Assembly (NCBI GenBank): GCA_009377525.1
Contig: WHTW01000009.1
Location: forward strand, 1 to 64,000
Length of the DNA stretch: 64,000 nucleotides
From: Rhodospirillales bacterium
Lineage (GTDB): Bacteria > Pseudomonadota > Alphaproteobacteria > Reyranellales > Reyranellaceae
Direction: 5' to 3'
Positions 25,559 through 37,729 of this stretch are shown in pieces; position 1 is the first letter of the stretch; the number at the start of each line of letters is the position of its first letter. A program made the translations under genes and the position numbers. Below the pieces are notes generated by a model. The model saw only the letters and a list, made by a program, of their open reading frames with translations. It did not search any database and had not been told where the DNA came from.

Positions 25559-26764
25559 GTGGCGCGCCCAATCGCCCTTCTCATGAACGATGTCGGCCTC
25601 TCGACCCGTCAGCCCGACCCTGTCGCCCGCGCCCGCGCGCTCGGCTCGGCGATCACGGCCGTCGCCGACGAGATCGAGGCCAGGCAGGACTTTCCCGAAC
25701 CGCTGATCAGTGCGCTGCACGAGTCGCGGCTGTTCCGCCTGCTGCTGCCGCGTTCGCTGGGCGGCGAGGAGGTCGAGCCGTGGGTCTATGTCGCGGCGAT
25801 CGAGGAGGTCGCCCGGCACGACGGCTCGTTGGGCTGGAACATGTTCGTGGCCAACAGCTCGGCCCTGATCGCGCCTTTCATCCCGTTCGAGGCGGCGCGC
25901 ACGATCTACGGCGATCCGCGCGGCCTGATCTCGTGGGGACCGCCCAACCAGCACAAGCTCGCCGCCGCGCCCGGCGGCTATCGCGTCACCGGCGAATGGC
26001 ATTTCTCCTCCGGCTATCGCCAGGCCACCTGGATCGGCGCCCACGGCAACGTCGTGCAGGCCGATGGCGCGCTGCGCCGCAACCGCTTCGGCCGGCCGAC
26101 GGTGCGCACGGTGCTGATGCCCAAGGCCGAGACGACGCCGATCCACGACTGGCACACGCTCGGCATGCGCGGCACGGCGTCGGAGGGCTATTCCTGCACC
26201 GACGTCTTCGTGCCCGAGGCCTTTTCCGGCACACGCGAGGATCCGACGCTGCGCCGCGACAGGGGCCCGCTCTATGCCTTCACCATGCAGGGCCTCTATG
26301 CCTGTGGCGTGGCGGCGGTGGCGCTCGGTATCGCACGCGCCATGCTCGATGCCTTCATAGAGCTCGCCGCCACCAAGACGCCGCGCTATCTCTCGCGGCT
26401 GGCCGACAATCCCGGCGTTCAGTCCGACGTCGCGCGCCGCGAGGCCGATATCGGCTCGGCGCGCGCCTGGCTGGTCGAGATCCTGCGCGATGTGCACGGC
26501 CGCGCCGACGAGATCGAGCCGATCGGCACGACCGACCGCGCCCGCGTGCGGCTTGCCTGCACGCAGGCCATCCACCAAGCCGAGAAGACGGCGGACTGGG
26601 TCTACAAGGCCGCCGGCACCTCGGCGATCTTCCTCGACACGCCGTTCGAGCGCCGCTTCCGCGACATCCATACGTTGTCGCAGCAGATCCAGGCGCGCGA
26701 GGCGCATTTCGAGACGGCCGGCCGCATCCTGTTCAACGGCGACCCCGAAGGCACGTTCATGTAA
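25559..26764 (+). CDS. Acyl-CoA dehydrogenase-like flavoprotein
   Basis: A 401-residue member of the acyl-CoA dehydrogenase fold, closest in pattern to the flavin-dependent monooxygenase branch (HsaA/DszC-like): EIEARQDFPEPLISALHESRLFRLLLPRSLGG, GSLGWNMFVANS, GYRVTGEWHFSSGYRQATW, HTLGMRGTASEGYSCTDVFVPE and the C-terminal helical domain with ERRFRDIHTLSQQIQAREAHFE. The catalytic Glu of true acyl-CoA dehydrogenases is not evident. It probably hydroxylates or desulfurises a substrate using reduced flavin, or is a dehydrogenase. GTG 25559 is the longest start; ATG 25583 is possible. Confidence 0.83.
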   Translation: MARPIALLMNDVGLSTRQPDPVARARALGSAITAVADEIEARQDFPEPLISALHESRLFRLLLPRSLGGEEVEPWVYVAAIEEVARHDGSLGWNMFVANSSALIAPFIPFEAARTIYGDPRGLISWGPPNQHKLAAAPGGYRVTGEWHFSSGYRQATWIGAHGNVVQADGALRRNRFGRPTVRTVLMPKAETTPIHDWHTLGMRGTASEGYSCTDVFVPEAFSGTREDPTLRRDRGPLYAFTMQGLYACGVAAVALGIARAMLDAFIELAATKTPRYLSRLADNPGVQSDVARREADIGSARAWLVEILRDVHGRADEIEPIGTTDRARVRLACTQAIHQAEKTADWVYKAAGTSAIFLDTPFERRFRDIHTLSQQIQAREAHFETAGRILFNGDPEGTFM

Positions 26765-26787
26765 GCAGGCAACCGCCCGACTTGGCC

Positions 26788-27267
26788 TCAACGGGCCAGC
26801 CGATCGAGCGCCTCGATATGCAACTTGTTGAAGCCGGTCAGGCTCACCTCGGCGACGCCGCCGACGCGGTCGGAGCCGCGGAACTCCAGGCGCAGGATCT
26901 CGCCCTGGTGCATGCGTTCGCGCAGCTGGCCGGCGAGGCGGCCACGCAGCAGGCAGGCCTGGCCGGTGCACATGCCGAGCTCGTAGGCCTCGCCATGGTC
27001 GACGCGGGCGACGATGCGCGAGGGCGCCGGCAGGCCGACGGCCAGGAACATGCCGCTGCCGACGCGGTAGATGAAACCCAGATGGTAGGCCGGATTGGTG
27101 CTCTTCACCTCGACGGCCACCTCGCAGTCGCGCTTGTTCGAGAGGCGATCGACGGTGCACTCGACGAACCATTCACCTTCGGTGGCCAACCGGTTCGGCG
27201 CTTGCGCGGAAAATATACCGGTCGCGAGGACGACCCCGACCGTCCCCAACTTCCAAGTTGTGAACAT
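26788..27267 (-). CDS. Secreted protein, IalB-like
   Basis: A 159-residue protein with an N-terminal signal-like segment (KLGTVGVVLATGIFSAQA). The mature part has GEWFVECTVDRLSNKRDCEVAVEV, a Cys pair, and later MCTGQACLLRG, a second Cys pair. That pattern resembles the invasion-associated locus B (IalB) family of periplasmic proteins. Function in that family is poorly known. It converges on the acyl-CoA dehydrogenase-like gene, with 23 bases between stops, and its upstream region is AT-rich. Confidence 0.7.
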   Translation of the reverse strand: MFTTWKLGTVGVVLATGIFSAQAPNRLATEGEWFVECTVDRLSNKRDCEVAVEVKSTNPAYHLGFIYRVGSGMFLAVGLPAPSRIVARVDHGEAYELGMCTGQACLLRGRLAGQLRERMHQGEILRLEFRGSDRVGGVAEVSLTGFNKLHIEALDRLAR

Positions 27268-27557
27268 CCCCCAACCCCAAAAAAATTCACGTATAAAATT
27301 TGTTCAATAATGCTGAATAATTTACCTGAAAGCCACTCGCAAGGCAAATTTTTCTCTTTCGAACCAATGGGATAGAGCGAAAAACTCCTTGCCGGGAAGA
27401 GTGTGCTTTTCGTCTTATATCAGCTTTCTCAAGCTCTAATAGATGGTACCTAAAGTATTATATTAGTTCAGCGTCGATGGATTATTGCATCATTGCAGTT
27501 TAGCTGGAGACAAGTTTGCGCTTCTCGGCCTTGTGCAATTATTGCACTGCAGGCTGG
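27268..27557. other. AT-rich non-coding spacer
   Basis: About 290 bases of clearly lower GC content than the surroundings, especially 27280-27480, with runs such as AAAAAAATTCACG and GTATTATATTAG. No gene is seen. It includes the upstream region of the IalB-like gene and the downstream side of the lipoprotein gene. It might hold a strong promoter or be imported DNA. Short direct repeats ATTGCA occur at its right end. Confidence 0.6.
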
Positions 27558-27998
27558 TTACTGCGGCTCGACACGCCGGGCGGAACGCACGGCCACCTGC
27601 CCCTGGTCGGGTGGCACTTCGGCGACCTCGCAGTTCGGCGACCACCCCCAGGCATTCATCAACACCTCGACGTAGCGCGTCTGGCCGCCCTGGATCTGGA
27701 CCTGGCCGTTGGTGGTGTTGTCGGCGACCTTGCAGACGATATCGATCTGGCTAGGCGGCCCTTCGACGCGGATGAAGGTGTTGTAGCCGAGCTGGGCCGA
27801 GGCGCCGCCCGCCAGGCTGATGTCGAGCGGCCGCATCATGCCCATGAGGCCGGAGCGATAGACATAAAGCGCGCCCCTGTCGGGCGGCGGCTGATCGAAG
27901 CGCTTGGCCTGCTGATCGGCTTGCCGTGGCGCCGACGGGCTGCCGGCGCAGGCGCCGACCAGAAGCAGCACGGATAGCGGCAAGCTCAGGCGTCGCAT
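27558..27998 (-). CDS. Lipoprotein, DUF2846-like
   Basis: A 146-residue predicted lipoprotein. MRRLSLPLSVLLLVGAC ends in a lipobox (LVGAC), and the mature part reads RGALYVYRSGLMGMMRPLDISLAGG then QIDIVCKVADNTTNGQVQIQGGQTRYVEVLM, in the manner of DUF2846 proteins. ATG 27998 has GAGGGA eight bases upstream; the longer reading to 28136 is inside a repeat. Location is the inner or outer membrane; function is unknown. Confidence 0.8.
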   Translation of the reverse strand: MRRLSLPLSVLLLVGACAGSPSAPRQADQQAKRFDQPPPDRGALYVYRSGLMGMMRPLDISLAGGASAQLGYNTFIRVEGPPSQIDIVCKVADNTTNGQVQIQGGQTRYVEVLMNAWGWSPNCEVAEVPPDQGQVAVRSARRVEPQ

Positions 27999-28053
27999 CA
28001 GGTGTCCCTCCACGCGATTCAACGCGCGAGGCACGGCGAGGCTGCATCTTCGC

Positions 28054-28208
28054 TGGGAGCGCGCGTCTTTGGAGCGCGGGCCTCCGGCCCGCTCATGATC
28101 ATGATGCGGGCCAGAGGCCCGCGCTCCAGAAAACAAGACGCGCCACGGGCCTGCCTGCGCGAAGCCGAAGCGGCTTCGCTTCGGCGAAGGCAGGGTGGCG
28201 CGCTCCCA
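28054..28208. repeat. Nested palindrome, repeat family A (GGAGCGCGGGCCTCC type)
   Basis: An outer pair TGGGAGCGCG (28054-28063) and CGCGCTCCCA (28199-28208) encloses a hairpin GGAGCGCGGGCCTC..GGCCCGCTCATGATCATG pairing with GCGGGCCAGAGGCCCGCGCTCC, and a second GAAGCCGAAGCGGCTTCGCTTC stem. It occupies the gap between the lipoprotein gene and the DUF2252 pseudogene. Confidence 0.85.
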
Positions 28209-28215
28209 CCAGAGC

Positions 28216-29526
28216 CTAGACCACGCTTCCGGCCGCCACCTTGATGCGGCCGGCGCGGCGCGCCTTGTCGAGCGCCGCGTGGTCCTGCTCGGTCTGCTTG
28301 GCGTAAGCCAGCGCGAACTTGGCGACGGCGTCGTCGAGCACGGCCGAGGTGCCGCAGTAGCCCGCGATCATCGCCGGCCCTCCGCCTCGCCCCAACCCAG
28401 GAAATGTCGGGTGAGCCCTGGGTCGCGCGCTGGCCCACGACGATGCGCTGCCCGTGGTTGGTCGACGCCATGGGCAAGGCGACATAGGGCGCCAGGACCG
28501 ACCCCGTGGCCTGCTTGACCTGGAGGAACAGCGGATCGTCCTCGTCGACGCCCTGCAGCAGCAGGACCCAACAGGCCGTGCCGACGCTGCCGACGCCGAC
28601 GACCTTGCGCGCCGCGTCGACCAGACGATAGCGCGCTAGCAGGCGCCGGCGGTCGAGCGACAGAGAGTCGATGTAAGCTCCGAGCATCTCGTTCAGGGCA
28701 TCGCGCACCGGCGTGCCGCGCTCGGTGTGGGTCTCGCGCACGATCAGCGGGACGTCCTCGACGATGCGCGGCTCGCCATTGACCTGCTCGGTGAGCTTGT
28801 CGAGCGAGCGGATAGGTGCCTTGGCGATGGCGCGCTCGGTGTTGCGACGCACGCGCGGCGACAGCGGGTCGAGCATCTCGCACTCGTCGATGGTGTCGTA
28901 CCAGACTTCGAGGTGGCCCATCTCGGCGTAGCGCCGCATGCGCTTGCGATAGCTTTGCACGCAGGCGCGCGCCGCCGCCTCGGCATCCGCCTTGTCGCCG
29001 CCCATGAAGCGTGCGGCGACGGAGGCGCTGGCCGACAGGCGCTTGACGTCCCACTCCCACGGACCGGGATTGACCTCGTCGAAGTCGTTGATGGCGAAGA
29101 CCAGGTTGCGCTCGGCCGAGGCATCGACGCCGAAATTGGAGACGTGCATGTCGCCGCAGGCCGCCACGGCCAGGCCGGTGATCGGCGTGCGCGACAGGTC
29201 CCCCGCCATCACCGCCGCCGACCCGCGCAGGAAGGCGAAGGGCGAGTCCAGCATGCGGGCATAGCGCACGGGAACCAGCTTCTGGATCCGCCCGGCGTTC
29301 TGCTTCTCGAGGATGTCGATCGGATCGACGCGGTCGGCGCGCTTGTCGTGTCGTAAGCCGCATGGGCCGAGCGCGGCACCTTCACGCGCAACGCCTTGCC
29401 GGCCGCCAGGCGCTCTTCGACCGAGGGCCGCCGGGCCTTGAACGTCTCGGCCAGCTTGCCGCGCTCCTGGCCGGTGAGCAGCCGGTAGTAGCTCGGGTCG
29501 ATGTTTGCCCTGAGATCAACGGTCAC
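28216..29526 (-). pseudogene. DUF2252 family protein, frameshifted and deleted
   Basis: DUF2252 proteins (about 430 residues, kinase-like fold of unknown role) match here in three frames. The N-terminus (MTVDLRANIDPSYYRLL to VPRSAHAAY) shifts near 29350 to another frame, which carries DPIDILEKQNAGRIQKLVPV, the long central part, ACGDMHVSNFGVD, NDFDEVNPGPWEWDVKRL and ASTNHGQRIVVGQRATQ. Near 28410 a missing base in a T run breaks the expected DIFLGW; the third frame then gives AMIAGYCGTSAVLDDAV to the TAG at 28216. About 60 residues are missing between FLGW and IAGY. Two shifts and a deletion indicate a dead gene rather than a sequencing slip. Confidence 0.8.
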
Positions 29527-29598
29527 CGCGGCCCCCCGCTTGCTGTCGCGCCACGATAGGCCGCGGGATACGCGTCCTTCAATCGGCTTGGTCGCCGA

Positions 29599-30009
29599 TC
29601 AACCCGGCGCCGGCGTGGCGTGGATGGTCACCGTGGTGCAGCCGCTGCCCTGCCAGCGATAGGACTGGGTGGCGCCCTTGGTGACCGTCCATTCGACGAT
29701 GCAGCCCTGGCGCACCAGGGTCGGCGGAAAGCCGCCGATCGGCATCCACAGTCCCCAGCCGACGCGCTGGTAGGTCGGCGCCCAGCCGCCCGTGATGTAG
29801 GAGGTGTCCCAGCGCCATTGCAGGATCTTGGTGTCGTCGTCGAGCTGGTAGGTGTTGTCGGGGATGCGGCCCATGCCACCCAACAAGGCGCGCTCGTGGC
29901 TGCCGGCCATCTCGCGCAGCCTCATGTCGAATTCCTGGGTCGTCTGACCGCAGGCGCCGGCCAGCACGGGCAGCACCACTGACAGCGCAAAGGCAACGAC
30001 GGCACGCAT
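29599..30009 (-). CDS. Small lipoprotein, unknown function
   Basis: A 136-residue predicted lipoprotein. MRAVVAFALSVVLPVLAGAC gives a lipobox LAGAC, then GQTTQEFDMRLREMAGSHERALLGGMGRIPDNTYQLDD. The rest is Trp-rich (WRWDTSYITGGWAPTYQRVGWGLWM), with a Cys pair. ATG 30009 fits the signal peptide; the longer reading lacks one. It is divergent from the membrane protein gene at 30087. I do not recognise the family. Confidence 0.75.
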   Translation of the reverse strand: MRAVVAFALSVVLPVLAGACGQTTQEFDMRLREMAGSHERALLGGMGRIPDNTYQLDDDTKILQWRWDTSYITGGWAPTYQRVGWGLWMPIGGFPPTLVRQGCIVEWTVTKGATQSYRWQGSGCTTVTIHATPAPG

Positions 30010-30086
30010 GAAACACCCTGATCGCGGCGCCTGCGAGGGTGCGCCGCGTTGCGCGCGCGGGTCAAGGCCGGGTAAATGACAGCGTC

Positions 30087-31397
30087 GTGAGCGCAGGGGG
30101 AACATTGAGGGGACTGGTCTTTTTCCTGTTCGCGGCGTTGCTCGTCTGGGGCCAGTTCCAGCGCACCTATACTGCCTCCGAGCGCTACGGCCACTACGCC
30201 GACCTCATGCCGTCGGACTGGAAGGCCACCAACGTGTGGCTGGCCGCCGCCGACTGTGCGCTCGAGCGCGGCGTCTGGCTCGCCGTCTGCGAACAAGGAA
30301 AGCTGGTGCCGATGTCGGAGCGCGCCATCGCCGACGATCCGGGCCATGCGCTGATCCTCGCCCTGTGGTCGGTCGCAACACGCCGCCACGCTGACCTGAT
30401 CGACGTGGCGCGCCTCAACACACTCACCGACACGATCGGGCTGCTGACGCTGGCGGGCCTGCTGTTCGCGCTGCGCGCCTACATCGCCTCGATCGTCCTG
30501 CTGTGGAAGGGGCCGATCGAATATCTCGGCTGGATGGGCACCTCGCCGCACTGGGCCTATGTCGGCCTGGTGAGCCTGGCCGCCGTGCTGCCGATGGCGC
30601 TGGCGGCGCGTGAGATCGGCCTGCTGTCGCGGCGCGCGGCCAATCTGTGGATCGCCGCAGGCATCGTCTTCCTGGCGCTGGCGACACTGATGCGCGAGTC
30701 GATCGGCATGATGGGGCTGATGGCCACCGCCGCGGTGGCGATCGTCCTCCTAGTGCGCCGGTTCCGCCCCGCCCCGGTGCTGCTGGTCGGCGTGCTCGCC
30801 GTGCTCGCCTTCACCACGCCCCGATGGGTGGTGATGGCGCGCGATGCCGCCTTCGACATGCAGAAGGCCGAGCGGCTGGCCACGCACGGCCTGTCACACA
30901 CGCTCTATCTCGGCCTCGGCTTCGTCGAGAACAAATGGGGCATCCGCTACGACGACGACTACGGCGAGGAGATCGCGGACAAGGCCGGCATCGTCTGGTG
31001 CTCGCCGGAATACTTCCGCCTGATGTGGCAGCTCTATCTCGCACGCTGGGTCGAGGACCCGGTCGAGGTCGTCCGCATCTACCTCGAGAAGGCGTGGATG
31101 CTGCTCGGCACGCCGACGCTCTATCCTGGACCGCCGTTCGGCATGGTGCTGGCGATCGCGCTGGTCCATCTCCTGGCAGCGACGGCATTCGGCGCCTGGC
31201 AGCGGCTGAACTTCAGGCAGGGGCTGGTGATCGAAGGCGTGGCGGTGGCCTTCGCCGGCCTGTTCCTCGCCCAGGCGATGGCTGCCCTGCCCAGCCACAA
31301 CTACGCCATGCCGGTGAACGCCTTCGTGCTGGTGCTGCTGGGCGTGATCGTCGAGTTTTTTGCGCGGATGGTGTTGTTCGTGAAACGGTCGTTCTAA
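30087..31397 (+). CDS. Polytopic membrane protein, unknown function
   Basis: A protein of about 436 residues with roughly nine to ten hydrophobic segments (GLVFFLFAALLVWG, LLTLAGLLFALRAYIASIVLLW, YVGLVSLAAVLPMALAAREI and others). A soluble loop CALERGVWLAVCEQGKLVPM lies near the N-terminus. It looks like the membrane proteins of surface-polysaccharide pathways, but I see no catalytic motif that names it. Start is uncertain: GTG 30087 (VSAGGTLRG) is chosen, with GTG 30039 or TTG 30105 as alternatives. It diverges from the small lipoprotein gene. Confidence 0.75.
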   Translation: MSAGGTLRGLVFFLFAALLVWGQFQRTYTASERYGHYADLMPSDWKATNVWLAAADCALERGVWLAVCEQGKLVPMSERAIADDPGHALILALWSVATRRHADLIDVARLNTLTDTIGLLTLAGLLFALRAYIASIVLLWKGPIEYLGWMGTSPHWAYVGLVSLAAVLPMALAAREIGLLSRRAANLWIAAGIVFLALATLMRESIGMMGLMATAAVAIVLLVRRFRPAPVLLVGVLAVLAFTTPRWVVMARDAAFDMQKAERLATHGLSHTLYLGLGFVENKWGIRYDDDYGEEIADKAGIVWCSPEYFRLMWQLYLARWVEDPVEVVRIYLEKAWMLLGTPTLYPGPPFGMVLAIALVHLLAATAFGAWQRLNFRQGLVIEGVAVAFAGLFLAQAMAALPSHNYAMPVNAFVLVLLGVIVEFFARMVLFVKRSF

Positions 31398-31492
31398 TGG
31401 GAGGCCGGGCCTCCGGCCCGCTCATGATCATGATTGCGGGCCAGAGGCCCGCGCTCCCATCATGAGCGGGCGGGACGCCCGCGGTCCGAACA
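31398..31492. repeat. Palindromic repeat family A
   Basis: Hairpin TGGGAGGCCGGGCCTCCGG..GCTCATGATCATGATTGCGGGCC..GCGCTCCCA followed by GAGCGGGCGGGACGCCCGCGGTCCG. It fills the gap between two convergent genes and could terminate both. Confidence 0.85.
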
Positions 31493-31495
31493 TGA

Positions 31496-31854
31496 CTACT
31501 TCGTACTGAACGTCGAGACCCGGTTCCACCAGGCGCTGACCGAGCTCTGGTTCTTGGGCGCCCAGCCACGCGCTTCCATGCAGCGCGCCGTCATGCGGTC
31601 GATGTTGTTCTTGTAGCCCTGGTTGTCCATGGTCCGGTAGAGGTCCTGCTGGCCGAAGCGTTCGCGTTCGCCGTCGAACGTCGAGCGCCGCTGGTCCTCG
31701 ATGTTGCGCTCCTGCTGGGCCCGCTGGCGGACCTGGGCGCGGCACTGCCCCTCGTCCTTGCTCATCTGCTCGGCGTCCTTGCCTTCCATGGAGAAGTTCT
31801 TCGGCGCGCACGCCGACGCCGCGAGCGCGACGGCCAGGAGCACGACAGCCCTTC

Positions 31855-31858
<4 letters not shown>
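31496..31858 (-). CDS. Small lipoprotein overlapping the alaS stop
   Basis: A 120-residue predicted lipoprotein. The GTG start at 31858 overlaps the alaS stop (GTGA), a clear sign of translational coupling. The N-terminus [17 protein letters not shown] is a signal peptide with lipobox ASAC, then [33 protein letters not shown] and a C-terminal [12 protein letters not shown] motif. No family is recognised with certainty. The pattern of a mature lipoprotein with a conserved Cys near a Gly-Trp resembles small alphaproteobacterial hypothetical lipoproteins. Confidence 0.78.
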
Positions 31859-34509
<2,651 letters not shown>

Positions 34510-34566
34510 GCGCTGCTTGTAGCGTGCGGGCCAAGCCTTCGTCCAGAACGGGGAACCTGCCGGAAA

Positions 34567-35259
34567 ATGGCCGAATCGGCCCATTCCACCGCAACTTTAC
34601 GCCTCACGATGGGCGACCTCCGGATCGTCCATCCGATCACGGTACCCAACGCGGCGGTTCCCGCGGCCGAGATCGTGCCCGCCCTGCAAGGGTTGGTAAA
34701 CGCGGTCGTCGAGAAGGCAGAGATGGGCAAGGCGATCTCCTGCCGCAAGGGCTGCGGCGCGTGCTGCCGCCAGCTCGTGCCGGTGTCGCGCACCGAGGGC
34801 GAGCGGTTGCTGCAGGTCGTCGAGACCATGCCGGCCGAACGGCGCGAGACGCTGACGGCCAGGTTCGCCGCGGCGGAGATGGCGATCGAAGCGGCGGGAC
34901 TGAAGGAGCGTCAAGGGCGCAGCGACCGCGAGCTCTCGACCGCCTACTTCGCGCTTCGCGTCCCTTGCCCCTTCCTCGAAGACGAAAGCTGCTCGATCCA
35001 TCCCGAGCGGCCGCTGGTCTGCCGCGAGTATCTCGTAACGTCACCAGCTGAGTTGTGTGCCGGGCCCAAACAGGAGGGCGTGACGCCGGTGGCGGTGCCC
35101 AAGGTATCGATGGCGGCGCGCGGGCTACAGGAGGACAAGGATGACTGGTTTCCGTTGGCGATGTTGATGGCTTGGGCGCGCACGCGGCCGCGCAAGATAA
35201 CGCGACGGACGGGGCCGGAGTGGGTGCAGCGCTTCTTGAAGCGGCTGAGCGTCAAATAA
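34567..35259 (+). CDS. YkgJ-family cysteine-cluster protein
   Basis: A 230-residue protein with the metal-binding motif [12 protein letters not shown] and a later [22 protein letters not shown], the YkgJ (UPF0153) signature. The cluster is predicted to bind zinc or an iron-sulfur cluster; function is unknown. ATG 34567 (MAESAHST) is preferred to the earlier codon at 34504, which overlaps alaS. It diverges from alaS with 57 bases between starts. Confidence 0.85.
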   Translation: MAESAHSTATLRLTMGDLRIVHPITVPNAAVPAAEIVPALQGLVNAVVEKAEMGKAISCRKGCGACCRQLVPVSRTEGERLLQVVETMPAERRETLTARFAAAEMAIEAAGLKERQGRSDRELSTAYFALRVPCPFLEDESCSIHPERPLVCREYLVTSPAELCAGPKQEGVTPVAVPKVSMAARGLQEDKDDWFPLAMLMAWARTRPRKITRRTGPEWVQRFLKRLSVK

Positions 35260-35262
35260 AGT

Positions 35263-35298
35263 GGGGCGGTGCTGCGCGTGGGGGTACAGCACCGCCCC
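35263..35298. terminator. GC-rich hairpin between convergent genes
   Basis: Perfect 12-base arms GGGGCGGTGCTG and CAGCACCGCCCC separated by 12 bases, 3 bases after the YkgJ gene stop. It has no T tract, but its position between convergent genes and strength fit a bidirectional terminator. Confidence 0.65.
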
Positions 35299-35338
35299 GG
35301 CGACAGGAGACAGGGGATCCTGGTCGCAAAACTTCTCT

Positions 35339-35410
35339 GTCATCCCGAGCGGAGCGAGGGACCTTTCGTGTGGCCTTTAAAGGTCCCTCGGCCTTCGGCC
35401 TCGGGATGAC
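35339..35410. repeat. GTCATCCCGAGCGGAGCGAGG repeat, family F
   Basis: Arms GTCATCCCGAG..GAGGGACCTTT and the complement AAAGGTCCCTCG..CTCGGGATGAC enclose CGTGTGGCCT; the right arm has the extra hairpin GGCCTTCGGCC. Elements with this GTCATCCCGAG outline are common in proteobacterial genomes. It lies just 3' of recA. A half-copy of a related type is at about 61411-61445. Confidence 0.85.
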
Positions 35411-35427
35411 AACGGGACCGAGGAGCG

Positions 35428-36498
<1,071 letters not shown>

Positions 36499-36640
36499 TG
36501 GCTGTCTCCTCGTTCTCCCACGCCCCTGTCGGGAGCGGCAATGCGGATAAGTCCGCCGGGGGTCGGGTCAATGTACCCATTTTGTTCCAGACGGCAAGAG
36601 GGCAAATAACCCCCTGATCCAACTAATGTTCTTGACACAA

Positions 36641-36655
36641 GTTCTAGCTATGTTC
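36641..36655. promoter_or_regulatory. LexA-type SOS box upstream of recA
   Basis: GTTC-TAGCTAT-GTTC matches the alphaproteobacterial LexA operator GTTC-N7-GTTC (GAAC-N7-GAAC on the recA strand). A third GTTC precedes it at 36629-36632. It lies 143 bases before the recA start codon. Rest of the spacer (36499-36795) holds a degenerate repeat. Confidence 0.82.
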
Positions 36656-36693
36656 GCCTGGATCGTTCGCGTCTCTGGGGAAAGCGGGAGTCA

Positions 36694-36763
36694 GGAGCAC
36701 GGACCTCCAGGTCCGCATTACCCACCGTTGCCGCCATGAGCCGACCTGGGGGGCCGCGCTCCG
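36694..36763. repeat. Degenerate family A repeat upstream of recA
   Basis: Hairpin CGGACCTCCAGGTCCG, then CCGACCTGGGGGGCCGCGCTCC: family A outlines with mismatches. It lies between the regulator gene stop and the SOS box. Confidence 0.6.
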
Positions 36764-36795
36764 AAGACGACGGGCCTCGGCCGGCCTGGCACCTG

Positions 36796-37530
36796 TCAAT
36801 CCTTGGGCGGTACGAACATGTAGCCCACGCCCCTCACCGTACGGATCGCCTCGGGGTGCGCGGGGTCCTTCTCGACCTTGCGCCGGATGCGGGTGATGCG
36901 CAGGTCCATCGCCCGGTCGAACACCTCCATCTCGCGATGGCCGATGGTCTCGAGCAGCCAGTCGCGCGCCAGCGGCCGGTTGGGGTTCTCGGCGAACACC
37001 TTCAGCAGATCGAATTCGCTGGCCGACAGCGTCTCCTCGCTGCCGTCGGTATCGACCAGCACGCGCTTTTCGAGGTCGAGCACACGCCGGCCCATGCGCA
37101 CGCGCGGACCGGCTGACGGCACCGCCGTGCCCTGGGCGCGGCGTAGCACGCTCTTGATGCGGGCCAGAAGCTCGCGCGGATCGAAGGGCTTGGGGATGTA
37201 GTCGTCGGCGCCGGTCTCCAGGCCGACGACGCGGTCGACCGTGTCGCCCGCCGCCGTCACCATGATGATGCAGATCCGGCCACTCTTCTCGCGCAGCCAG
37301 CGGGCGACGGCGAAGCCGTCCTCGCCGGGCAGGCCGACATCGAGCAGGACCAGGGCCGGCATCTCGCGCTCGACCATGCGGCGCAGGCCGGCCCCCGATT
37401 CGAAGCCGGTGACGCGGAAGCCCTGGCGGCTGAGATAATCGAGCAGGAGCTGGCGTTGAGCCGCTTCGTCCTCGACCACGGCGATATGCTGACGCTTGTC
37501 CAATCGTCCCCCTGCCCCGGAACCTAGCAT
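36796..37530 (-). CDS. OmpR-family response regulator
   Basis: A 244-residue two-domain regulator. The receiver shows the acidic pair VVEDE, the phosphoacceptor D64 in ALVLLDVGLPGEDGF, the VTAAGDT strand and the Lys in YIPKPFDPREL. The C-terminal winged-helix DNA-binding domain, about residues 145-240, has LDLEKRVLV, LSASEFDLLKVFAENPNRPLARDWLL and IRTVRGVGYMF. Start at ATG 37530 is preferred; TTG 37503 is possible. It diverges from the hybrid histidine kinase at 37730, its likely partner. The region between is rich in palindromes. Confidence 0.92.
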   Translation of the reverse strand: MLGSGAGGRLDKRQHIAVVEDEAAQRQLLLDYLSRQGFRVTGFESGAGLRRMVEREMPALVLLDVGLPGEDGFAVARWLREKSGRICIIMVTAAGDTVDRVVGLETGADDYIPKPFDPRELLARIKSVLRRAQGTAVPSAGPRVRMGRRVLDLEKRVLVDTDGSEETLSASEFDLLKVFAENPNRPLARDWLLETIGHREMEVFDRAMDLRITRIRRKVEKDPAHPEAIRTVRGVGYMFVPPKD

Positions 37531-37625
37531 ATGCCGCGCAGGTGCAAATACCGCCAGAGGTGGCCTGTTGAAGACGATGGCGCCGTGGGCGAGGGCAAAT
37601 CCTCGGTGCAGGCCGCCCGGTGCGG

Positions 37626-37708
37626 TTTGTATCGCTGCTGTGTCGCGGGCTTCCGGTCGGCGACACATACGATACAAAGCCCGCGGCCGGCGACACACGG
37701 CCGATACG
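37626..37708. promoter_or_regulatory. Palindromic operator-like cluster between regulator and kinase
   Basis: A bipartite inverted repeat: TTTGTATCG (37626-37634) and TGTGTCGC (37639-37646) match their complements GCGACACA (37660-37667) and CGATACAAA (37670-37678) perfectly. The right half recurs as GCGACACA (37690-37697) and CGATACG (37702-37708). The cluster ends 21 bases before the kinase start and lies about 100 bases upstream of the regulator start. It is a candidate binding site for the regulator. Confidence 0.6.
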
Positions 37709-37729
37709 TCGGCCTTCCAGCATGGCTGA

